DNA from: M3007 sp040080915
GTDB lineage: Bacteria > Bacteroidota > Bacteroidia > Chitinophagales > Saprospiraceae
Assembly: GCA_040080915.1 (NCBI GenBank)
Contig: JBEBHD010000016.1
Coordinates: 1 to 39,058, forward strand
DNA: 39,058 nt
Reading direction: 5' to 3'
Both the position numbers and the translations under genes were made by a program. Positions 1 through 6,310 of the stretch are shown in pieces. How positions within the stretch are numbered: the first letter of the stretch is position 1; every line of letters begins with the position of its first letter. The notes beneath the pieces were generated by a model. That model was not told the DNA's origin. It made no database searches and was given only the letters and a program-made list of their open reading frames with translations.

Positions 1-1
1 T

Positions 2-883
2 TGCAGCCCGGCACTGAAATTTAAACACGCTCTTAGGTCGCCAAAAACTCACCGGCCGCTTGAATATTTTGTATCGCAAAAAGGAACAGTGCTTGGGGTG
101 GGGCCACAGCCGAGCGAGATATTCCACAAGGCACCACAAGGTCGTTCCTTGTTCCGTCAGCACATGGATGATCCGCAAGACGGAATCGAGAACGCAGTCG
201 CTTGGCTCCTGTCCTCCCTTTCCCCCGACGGGGCTTGGCGCAGCGCAGCGTATGTACCGGGTTTTGTTCCCAGTTACTATACCTACGCCGTTTGGAGTTT
301 GATCGAGACGAGCACAAGATTGGGATTGCCCGAAGTTCCTGATCGGATGCGAGCGGCCCTGCACTACTACGCCCGGCGTTTTCGGCCAGACGGTACGGTG
401 GCAGACTGGGGCCTGAAACCTGGTCCGTGGGCCTTTACACATACCATCGCCTACACGTTGCAGGGTTTTTTGGAAAGTGCGTTGCTGCTCGGCGAGGCGG
501 GTGTTTTGGAAAAAACCGCCCGTTGCGCCGAGGGCCTATTGGCCGAACTGGGGCGCAGCGGGCAAGCCGCAGGCCGGTACGGAGCCAATTGGCAGGGCGA
601 TTACTCGTTCACCTGCCCGGTCGGAAATGCCCAGTTGAGCATTTTTTTCCGAAGGTTGTGGGAGGTTACCGGGGAAGGTAAAATTGAACAGGCCGCCGAG
701 TTTTTTTTAGCAGAGGCACTTCGTTTTCAAAATTTTGGGAATAATCCGAACACACACGGGGCACTGCCTGGTTCAGCACCGTTTTGGGGGCCGTACCTGC
801 GCTGGCGCTACCCCAACTGGGGCGTGAAATTTTTGTTGGATGCGCTCAATTCGCCTCTTCTAATTCGCGAAGGCACGCTTTGA
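2..883 (+). CDS. Alpha/alpha-toroid (prenyltransferase/squalene-cyclase-repeat-like) protein, 5' partial
   Basis: The reading frame is open to the left window edge, so the N-terminus is missing; a GTG at 89 and an ATG at 164 are in frame but nothing marks either as the true start. The visible part has repeated helical segments with aromatic and glycine signatures (DGAW near 230, DGTVADWG near 391, WGVKFLLDALN at the end) like the barrels of terpenoid-cyclase/prenyltransferase-repeat proteins and some polysaccharide-processing enzymes. No catalytic motif assigns a reaction. It ends at TGA 881-883 and its last 38 bases overlap the 3' end of the opposite-strand membrane protein. The fold assignment is inference from sequence character; function is unknown. 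Confidence 0.6.
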   Translation, partial: CSPALKFKHALRSPKTHRPLEYFVSQKGTVLGVGPQPSEIFHKAPQGRSLFRQHMDDPQDGIENAVAWLLSSLSPDGAWRSAAYVPGFVPSYYTYAVWSLIETSTRLGLPEVPDRMRAALHYYARRFRPDGTVADWGLKPGPWAFTHTIAYTLQGFLESALLLGEAGVLEKTARCAEGLLAELGRSGQAAGRYGANWQGDYSFTCPVGNAQLSIFFRRLWEVTGEGKIEQAAEFFLAEALRFQNFGNNPNTHGALPGSAPFWGPYLRWRYPNWGVKFLLDALNSPLLIREGTL

Positions 884-1475
884 GTTCCGAGACGTGCTTG
901 CCGTAACTGACCCGGATCGAAATCCAAACGAACAGAATGGAGGCCATGGACAATCCAATGACCCACGCTACAATTTCGAGCCAAGTCATTTTGTCGGTCA
1001 ATTTGAACAAATATTTACCGCCGAGGCAGTTGACAAACCAGACCGCTGACAACAAAAAAGTAGGGATCAACGCTGCACCGCCCCAAAAGTACAGGCGCAA
1101 AACTTGCTCCCAGTGGGCAATGGTCCGTTGGAGGGCGGGAACAAGCCGCGAGTCCGAGGCCATGCCCCTGCCCAGGTACCGAAAGCCTTCGTAGTAGAAA
1201 AAAGAGAGTGGAAGCACAGTCAACAGAGTCATTTGAAGGGCAGCCAAGTATGCCTCTCCGTTGCCCGGGACAATCCGGCTGACAAAATACCCCCAACCAA
1301 TCATGGCCAATATCCCAAGAACCACCTCAAACAAGAGGTTGCGGCGTATTTTGGAAAAAACAGTCTGCGTTTGCTGCCGGACCAACGGTAGCAGGTCTTC
1401 CCGATTGAGTGTTTTTTGCCCGCTGGTGGCGGCATCCCAAGCGAACTTCAGGTCGTTCAATTCATCGTTTTTCAT
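846..1475 (-). CDS. Four-helix membrane protein, probable partner/anti-sigma of the adjacent ECF sigma factor
   Basis: A 209-residue protein with a soluble N-terminus of about 40 residues (DLKFAWDAATSGQK) and four hydrophobic segments, around residues 45-67, 78-96, 130-152 and 163-187, followed by a short charged tail. Its start overlaps the end of the upstream ECF sigma gene in an ATGA arrangement (1472-1475), so the two are almost certainly co-translated. Genes in this position in Bacteroidota are often membrane proteins that restrain or sense for the sigma factor. No zinc-finger anti-sigma motif (HxxxCxxC) is present, so the anti-sigma role is inferred from context only. Confidence 0.75.
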   Translation of the reverse strand: MKNDELNDLKFAWDAATSGQKTLNREDLLPLVRQQTQTVFSKIRRNLLFEVVLGILAMIGWGYFVSRIVPGNGEAYLAALQMTLLTVLPLSFFYYEGFRYLGRGMASDSRLVPALQRTIAHWEQVLRLYFWGGAALIPTFLLSAVWFVNCLGGKYLFKLTDKMTWLEIVAWVIGLSMASILFVWISIRVSYGKHVSELKACLRELEEAN

Positions 1476-1978
1476 AGCGTATCGTGTTGTTGTTGAATAA
1501 GCGTGCGCAGTTTTTCGCGAATGCGAAACATTTTCACCCGCAAGTGGTCGGTAGTGAGGCCGGTGACCTGGGCCATTTCCTCGTAGGAATAATCGTCGAG
1601 GAACAGGATCGCGAAGGATTTTTCGACCTTGTTCAGGCCGTCTAATGCAGCGTACAGTCGGGCCACCTCATCGGGTGTTTCCGATTCTGTTTGTGGAAGG
1701 CGGTACTGTTCTTCCGTGAGTGTTTCGGTGGGCAACGTTGACTTACGCAGGCCGGAAATAGCCACGTTCAGCGCAATGCGGTACATCCACGTGCTTACCT
1801 TGCTGCCATGGCGGAAGTTGGGCCATGCCCGCCACATCTGAGCGACGATGTCCTGAAACAGGTCGCGACGGGCCTCGTCCGTGCGGGCATACATCCGACA
1901 GACCTTGTGCAGGATGGCCTGATTGACCTCCAACCGGGCAATGAACTCCGACTCGTTTGTAGTGGCTGGCTTGGACAC
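1472..1978 (-). CDS. ECF-type RNA polymerase sigma factor
   Basis: A 168-residue sigma-70 family protein with region 2 at about residues 20-80 (RDLFQDIVAQMWRAW, then STWMYRIALNVAI) and region 4 at about 105-160 (LNKVEKSFAILFLDDYSYEEMAQVTG, a helix-turn-helix, ending RVKMFRIREKLR). The start is GTG at 1976-1978: an in-frame TAA about 50 bases upstream rules out a longer form, and the next ATG would cut into region 2. It is coupled by ATGA overlap to a membrane protein that may regulate it. Target genes cannot be read from this window. No TAnnTTTG box was found directly upstream. Confidence 0.9.
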   Translation of the reverse strand: MSKPATTNESEFIARLEVNQAILHKVCRMYARTDEARRDLFQDIVAQMWRAWPNFRHGSKVSTWMYRIALNVAISGLRKSTLPTETLTEEQYRLPQTESETPDEVARLYAALDGLNKVEKSFAILFLDDYSYEEMAQVTGLTTDHLRVKMFRIREKLRTLIQQQHDTL

Positions 1979-2089
1979 GTTGTGCGGGTGCGTTTGCCGT
2001 ATTTGTCGCCGGGAGCGGCGGTGGCGTTACGCGGGCAAGGGAAAATTTTCAGGCAATTTTTGAAGACATGACAATGGACTGGAGCAGAA

Positions 2090-2443
2090 TCAGTCAATTG
2101 TGATAATGGAAGTCCTCGTGACTTCCACGACGTTGTAGTACTCTATTTCAGAAATGATCTGAGGCAAGTTCTTCTCAAACAGAGCGAGCAATTCATCTGT
2201 TGACAAATTCCCGATGGTGAGATAAATCAATTAATATGGCTCTAACCGAAGCAAAAAGCGGTTGTAAAAATCAGAATCTTTGGAAATCACAATTCGCTTC
2301 TCCCGGATCGAAAGAGCATTGATAAAATCATCCGATGTTCTGTTTTTATCAGGCAAATCAAGCGTGTGCAACGCGTCAAAACCCTGTGTTGCTAACCAGC
2401 GAGCCAGTTTTTTAGGCAATTGGGCATCCACCAGCAATTTCAT
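2090..2443 (-). pseudogene. DUF5615 PIN-like toxin gene interrupted by an in-frame TAA
   Basis: The gene starts at ATG 2443 in an ATGA overlap with the DUF433 gene. The first 70 residues (MKLLVDAQLPKKLARWLATQ, then later VISKDSDFYNR) match the DUF5615 PIN-like family, with early Asp6 and the later KDSDF acidic motif. A TAA at 2231-2233 stops it at codon 71. The same frame then continues for 46 sense codons (LIYLTIGNLSTDELLALFEK and on to SIITID) and ends at TGA 2090-2092. The downstream part looks like the usual family C-terminus (TTGN-x-S-x-xEL-like), and full length would be about 117, normal for the family. TAA differs by one base from AAA (Lys). Nonsense mutation, sequencing error and readthrough are all possible; a truncated 70-residue product could still be made. 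Confidence 0.8.
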
Positions 2444-2676
2444 GCTACCAAGTTTTCGATGTGTTTGACTTGTACCATTTTCTTCGCAAAGTACAAGCAC
2501 GCCAGCAGGTCGTCTTCTTCAAGGTCTTCGTAGTCATTCAAAATTTGGGCTTGCGTCATTTTGGAAGCCAACAAGTCTAGTATGTCCTCCACAGGGTAGC
2601 GCAGACCACGGATGGTTGGTTTCCCATGGCAAATCTTTGGGTTGACCGTAATTCGGTTAAGCAAAGATTCTTTCAT
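2440..2676 (-). CDS. DUF433 antitoxin-like protein
   Basis: A 78-residue protein starting at ATG 2676 (MKESLLNRITVNPKICHGKP). It carries the DUF433 hallmark: HGKPTIRGLRYPVEDILDLL, an AQIL-x-DY-x-DLEEDDL segment and an alanine/leucine helix, a winged-helix-like fold. DUF433 proteins are typically paired with DUF5615 PIN-like proteins and are thought to act as antitoxin and autorepressor. Here the partner follows with a 4-base ATGA overlap. A longer open frame upstream exists but reads across the promoter and lacks family similarity, so this start is preferred. A good promoter lies at 2705-2736. The gene looks intact while its partner is interrupted. Confidence 0.88.
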   Translation of the reverse strand: MKESLLNRITVNPKICHGKPTIRGLRYPVEDILDLLASKMTQAQILNDYEDLEEDDLLACLYFAKKMVQVKHIENLVA

Positions 2677-2704
2677 TATTTGTTCCTCTTTTTCTTTTTG
2701 GGAA

Positions 2705-2736
2705 CAAATGTAGAAACTAACACCTTCAAAAACAAA
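2705..2736 (-). promoter_or_regulatory. Bacteroidota-type promoter for the DUF433/DUF5615 pair
   Basis: On the minus strand the -7 box TACATTTG (2712-2705) matches TAnnTTTG exactly, and a -33 TTTG lies at 2736-2733 with a 20-base spacer. Transcription would begin near 2698, giving a leader of about 20 bases to ATG 2676. This is the best-formed promoter in the window. Confidence 0.65.
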
Positions 2737-2755
2737 CCCTTTGCTTCCAACATTC

Positions 2756-3118
2756 TCAAGAACGCCCTTCCGTCCGAAGCGCCCACCACGTCCACATAGC
2801 ACCCAAAAAATCTATGACACCAAAAACGAGGATCGGCATTTCGGCAAAGCCGAGCCAGACGAACAACCCAAGGAGCAGTACTACGCTTGACCGCAGGTTG
2901 ACCGTCATGCGAATAAGAACAGCCATTTCATGCCGGGCGGCCATTATGTAGTAGGAACCAATTGCTCCAGCGAGCATACCAACGACACGTATCCAAACTT
3001 CGTCCGTTCGGGTCATGCCAAGAAGGTCGAGGACGGTATTGGGGGTGGCGGCCAATAAAAGTCCGATTACGGAGAGGTAAATGCCGAAGTAGAAAACGGT
3101 ACGTGCGCTGTACGACAT
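2756..3118 (-). CDS. Small four-helix membrane protein of unknown function
   Basis: A 120-residue protein from ATG 3118 (MSYSARTVFYFGIYLSVIGL) with about four hydrophobic segments near residues 8-30, 40-58, 70-90 and 95-112. A TTG at 3157 would extend it by 13 residues and overlap the end of ruvB by 8 bases; the ATG is preferred. It follows ruvB on the same strand by about 30 bases, so it is probably co-transcribed. No catalytic motifs are visible and the family is not recognised. Confidence 0.7.
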   Translation of the reverse strand: MSYSARTVFYFGIYLSVIGLLLAATPNTVLDLLGMTRTDEVWIRVVGMLAGAIGSYYIMAARHEMAVLIRMTVNLRSSVVLLLGLFVWLGFAEMPILVFGVIDFLGAMWTWWALRTEGRS

Positions 3119-3149
3119 AACAAAAACTGATTGGTGAACGGTATTTTGT

Positions 3150-4169
3150 TTACTCAAAAAGGGTTCCCGCCTGCATCGGCGGTACAGCCCCGACGTGTCG
3201 GTATGCTTTTTCGGTGGCCGTCCGCCCGCGCGGTGTGCGCTGGAGGTAGCCTTCCATGATCAGAAATGGTTCGTGTACTTCCTCGATGGTTCCCGGCTCT
3301 TCACCCACTGCGGTGGCAATGGTCGTGAGGCCGACGGGGCCGCCCTTGAACTTGTGGATCACGGCGTTGAGGATTCGGTTGTCCATCTCGTCGAGGCCAT
3401 GTTCGTCCACGTCGAGGGCGGCGAGGCCGTAGTGAGCGATGGCTTTGTCCACCACACCGGTGCCCTTGATCTGGGCAAAATCGCGGATGCGGCGCAGCAG
3501 GGCGTTGGCAATGCGGGGTGTGCCGCGGCTGCGCCGGGCAATCTCATGAGCGCCCTCCTCCGTGATCGGGATATCGAGGATGGAAGCCGAGCGGTGGAGG
3601 ATGCCTTCGAGGGTGGGCACGTCGTAGTAATCGAGCAGGCAATTGATGCCGAAACGGGCACGCAATGGCGAGGTGAGCAGGCCCATGCGTGTGGTGGCAC
3701 CCACAAGGGTGAATGGGTTGAGCGTGATCTGGATACTCCGGGCGTTGGGGCCGGAGTCAATCATGATGTCAATGCGGTAGTCCTCCATTGCGGAGTACAG
3801 GTACTCTTCCACCACGGTATTTAGGCGGTGAATCTCGTCAATAAACAGCACGTCGCCGGGATCAAGGTTGGTGAGCAGGCCTGCGAGGTCGCCCGCTTTT
3901 TCGAGCACGGGACCGGAGCTCATTTTCAGGGAAGCGCCCAGTTCGTTGGCAATGATGTGGGAGAGCGTGGTTTTGCCCAAGCCGGGCGGCCCGTGCAGCA
4001 GGACATGGTCGAGCGCCTCGCCGCGCTGTTTGGCCGCAGAAATGAAAACCTGTAGGTTGTCCACTAATTTTCGCTGCCCACGGAAGTCGTCAAGCAGTTG
4101 GGGGCGGAGCGCCTTTTCGATGATTTTATCGTCGCCCGGTATTGGGTCGTTGGTTAGTTCTTTGCTCAT
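3150..4169 (-). CDS. ruvB: Holliday junction branch migration DNA helicase RuvB
   Basis: A 339-residue protein of normal length for RuvB, the hexameric AAA+ motor that with RuvA drives branch migration of Holliday junctions. Visible are the N-terminal RPQLLDDFRGQ segment, Walker A GPPGLGKTTL (about residues 60-69), Walker B LFIDEIHRL, the sensor/arginine-finger region GATTRMGLLTSPLRARFG and the C-terminal winged-helix DNA-binding domain (GGPVGLTTIA, GTIEEVHEPFLI). It lies 15 bases downstream of the xisI-type gene and upstream of a small membrane gene on the same strand. ruvA and ruvC are not in the window. Confidence 0.97.
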   Translation of the reverse strand: MSKELTNDPIPGDDKIIEKALRPQLLDDFRGQRKLVDNLQVFISAAKQRGEALDHVLLHGPPGLGKTTLSHIIANELGASLKMSSGPVLEKAGDLAGLLTNLDPGDVLFIDEIHRLNTVVEEYLYSAMEDYRIDIMIDSGPNARSIQITLNPFTLVGATTRMGLLTSPLRARFGINCLLDYYDVPTLEGILHRSASILDIPITEEGAHEIARRSRGTPRIANALLRRIRDFAQIKGTGVVDKAIAHYGLAALDVDEHGLDEMDNRILNAVIHKFKGGPVGLTTIATAVGEEPGTIEEVHEPFLIMEGYLQRTPRGRTATEKAYRHVGAVPPMQAGTLFE

Positions 4170-4184
4170 TTTCGGCGCTCGAGC

Positions 4185-4532
4185 TTACGCAACCGCGTAA
4201 TCTGTGAATGGACGCATTTCCGGGGCATGGAAAGCCAACACGATGTCAGTCTTGGGAACCCCTTTCGTTTCTATATCCCCAATGAGGTCGTAGTCGGAGA
4301 TATTGCGGCGCACCCATATCTTGCCATTGATGATGTCAAAATGAAAAACCACGGTAAATATTTGCTTACCGTTTCGCCACCCGGTATGTAACACTTGGTA
4401 GTGGTCATTCTGGGTGTCTGCCACTACGAGTGTTTGCATATCGTCAGGTGCGTATCTCGTCACCTTTCCATCGTTTGTGTATGCCTCCAATACTTCCATC
4501 AAAATGTTTCGATACTTCAATGCTCTTTCCAT
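4185..4532 (-). CDS. xisI: XisI family protein
   Basis: A 115-residue protein with the complete XisI pattern: an N-terminal helix (YRNILMEVLEAY), DxxxDHYQVLHTGW, the central strand pair HFDIINGKIWVRRN, GVPKTDIVLAFHAPEMRPFT and the characteristic ending TDYAVA. XisI was named from the Anabaena fdxN-element excision system, where it works with XisH, a predicted PD-(D/E)XK nuclease; stand-alone XisH/XisI pairs are widespread and resemble toxin-antitoxin modules. No full xisH is present; only a 20-codon ORF resembling the XisH C-terminus precedes and overlaps it. It sits just upstream of ruvB on the same strand, so it may share a transcript with it. Confidence 0.88.
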   Translation of the reverse strand: MERALKYRNILMEVLEAYTNDGKVTRYAPDDMQTLVVADTQNDHYQVLHTGWRNGKQIFTVVFHFDIINGKIWVRRNISDYDLIGDIETKGVPKTDIVLAFHAPEMRPFTDYAVA

Positions 4533-4579
4533 AATGTAATGCTATTTTCGAGCGGGTTGAAAACAATGATTTTGGCCAT
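4517..4579 (-). pseudogene. 20-codon ORF resembling the C-terminal end of xisH
   Basis: ATG 4579 to TGA 4517-4519 encodes MAKIIVFNPLENSITLWKEH. From memory XisH proteins end in a strand of the form K-I/L-I-V-F/Y-x-P/I-x-x-E-x-I-x-x-W, and xisH normally ends by overlapping the start of xisI. This ORF overlaps xisI by 16 bases in that arrangement, so it may be the last piece of a deleted xisH. A promoter-like box (4599-4606) lies just upstream, so it could alternatively act as a leader peptide that couples translation into xisI. The similarity is short and the call is tentative. Confidence 0.45.
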
Positions 4580-4598
4580 TTCGGTTCAAAGTTCAGCA

Positions 4599-4606
4599 CA
4601 AAAATA
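4599..4606 (-). promoter_or_regulatory. -7 promoter box upstream of the xisI-type gene
   Basis: The minus strand reads TATTTTTG, an exact TAnnTTTG match, 19 bases upstream of the small ORF start at 4579. No convincing -33 element was seen. It lies in the 88-base gap between the secreted thioredoxin gene and xisI and could also drive ruvB. Confidence 0.45.
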
Positions 4607-4620
4607 CAATTCGGGTTCAA

Positions 4621-6297
4621 TTATTCCCCCCACACCAACCGCCCCACCACCACTCCCCCAAGCCGCGCCACGTACACCCCGGCCGGCAGCGGCCCGGAAA
4701 CGATATCACAACGGTTCGGTCCGGATTCGAGCAGCAGTTTTTTTTCAAAAACAACCTTGCCCTGCACGTCAATCAACTGGAGCACTGCCGGGCCGGGCGC
4801 GGCATTTTCCAAGGAAATGGCGAAAAAACCATTGGCCGGATTTGGGGCCAAAACAGCGCCGGTATTGGGTGGCGCGGTTTGCACATCCATCGAATACACC
4901 TTGCCGTCGGCACCGTACACCTCGGCGGGCATGGAATTTCCTTCCGGCTGCAAACAAGCCGCCTGCGGGCCGTCGAGCAGAGGTAGTAGGTCAATTTCCA
5001 GAAAAGTGGCCCCGGCAGGTACCGAAACCGGCTCGCCGGGAGCAAACCAACTCAGCGCCAACCGCCCATCGGAAACACGCCATGCATTTTCATCGAAGCC
5101 GGAAAGCGCACGGGAGTACACGCCGAGGATTTGCACGGCACGGGCATCGTACCGGAACGCCGCTTGAAACCCCGCCCATTCGCCAGTGGCCCCTGCCTGC
5201 AGCCGAACCGTGCGGGTTTGTCCCGCCGTCAAGTTGGTTTTTTCCCAAAAAAACGGCCACCTCTCGGTGCCGCGGTCGGTCACGGTTTGCAGCCCCTTGG
5301 GATCAGCGGTGCCGTTCACGTCGCCTTTTTTTATGGCCAAAAACTCGGAGCACTGCTGCGGCCAGATGGTATCTTTGGGTGGCAAAAACACCCACGAAGG
5401 CACTTGGGGCAAGGTGTCGTAAATGCCAAGAATGAGTTTGCGCAGCTCCACGATATCGTAGGTGGATACGGTGTTGGAGCTGTTCGCATCGGCGGCCACG
5501 TGCTGCCAAGGGTGCTGAAACGGTTCCACGCCGAGCACATGCCGGTTGATCAGCACCAGATCAAAGGTGCTTACCCCGTTGAGCGGGTTGTCGTTTTTGG
5601 CCGCCACGGCCTCGCAATACGGCAGCGGAGGCAGTCCGTGGAAATCGCCGAGCCGATAGGCACCGTTGGTCACCTGTTGAGTGGAAGGCGAGCCGCCGCC
5701 GGGTGGCGAGAGGGTGATTTGGTATTTTTGCAGGGTATCGCCTGAAGGTGTAAGGATGCGACAGGCTGGGAGCAGGTCGGCTATTTTTTGAGCGATGAGG
5801 CCAGTCGTGGCTGTTGGGCTGGCACCCCGGATGTCAAAAAACACCTGGCCGGAGTTGGGCGCGATGACTATAAATGTAGGTGTGCCGAGGAAGGTGCCGA
5901 ACTGGCCATTTTTGTAGGGTTGCACCGCCGACACGCTGCCGCCATCGGAGCCTGCGGCTGGCATGGTGAGCGACTTGCTGGTGCGGTACTGCGCTACGAG
6001 CGGATTGGTGTCGGCGCTTTTGTCGCTGAGCAGGAGTAACTCCACGCTGCTTCCGTACTGGCTTTTCATCTGCTGGTAGAGAGCCTGGACGTGCGGTGCG
6101 TAGGTGGCACATGGCGGACAGTTGATGAAAAAAACTTCGAGCACCACCACTTTGCCCTTGTTTACATAGTCAGCGTACAACGCATGGGTTTTACCGCCGG
6201 AATCGGTGATGGTAAAATCGGGTGCCTGGGCGGTGACCCATCCGAGCGCCGTTGCGAGCAATAATAATACGAGAATAGATTTGTGCATACCATGCAA
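4621..6297 (-). CDS. Secreted thioredoxin-fold protein with dockerin-like repeats and T9SS sorting domain
   Basis: A 558-residue multidomain protein. Residues 1-24 are a signal peptide ending in AQA. Residues about 25-180 are a thioredoxin/peroxiredoxin-like domain (APDFTITDSGGKTHAL) with the redox motif CPPC at Cys60/Cys63 and the cis-Pro region GTPTFIVI. Residues about 235-295 hold two dockerin-like segments (GVSTFDLVLINRHVLG and NTVSTYDIVELRKLILG). A cohesin-like beta domain follows (AFRYDARAVQILGVY, LEIDLLPLL), then a C-terminal T9SS type A sorting domain (LAPNPANGFF to the end). It should be exported to the surface or medium. It starts 13 bases after the mutS2 stop, so the two are probably co-transcribed. 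Substrate unknown. Confidence 0.85.
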   Translation of the reverse strand: MHGMHKSILVLLLLATALGWVTAQAPDFTITDSGGKTHALYADYVNKGKVVVLEVFFINCPPCATYAPHVQALYQQMKSQYGSSVELLLLSDKSADTNPLVAQYRTSKSLTMPAAGSDGGSVSAVQPYKNGQFGTFLGTPTFIVIAPNSGQVFFDIRGASPTATTGLIAQKIADLLPACRILTPSGDTLQKYQITLSPPGGGSPSTQQVTNGAYRLGDFHGLPPLPYCEAVAAKNDNPLNGVSTFDLVLINRHVLGVEPFQHPWQHVAADANSSNTVSTYDIVELRKLILGIYDTLPQVPSWVFLPPKDTIWPQQCSEFLAIKKGDVNGTADPKGLQTVTDRGTERWPFFWEKTNLTAGQTRTVRLQAGATGEWAGFQAAFRYDARAVQILGVYSRALSGFDENAWRVSDGRLALSWFAPGEPVSVPAGATFLEIDLLPLLDGPQAACLQPEGNSMPAEVYGADGKVYSMDVQTAPPNTGAVLAPNPANGFFAISLENAAPGPAVLQLIDVQGKVVFEKKLLLESGPNRCDIVSGPLPAGVYVARLGGVVVGRLVWGE

Positions 6298-6310
6298 TAT
6301 GAATTACCCT

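Noticed and set aside
4395..5435. A 346-codon plus-strand frame opposite the T9SS thioredoxin gene
   Set aside because: It is rich in Pro, Arg and Ala with no family resemblance and crosses the xisI gene; it is an antisense artefact.
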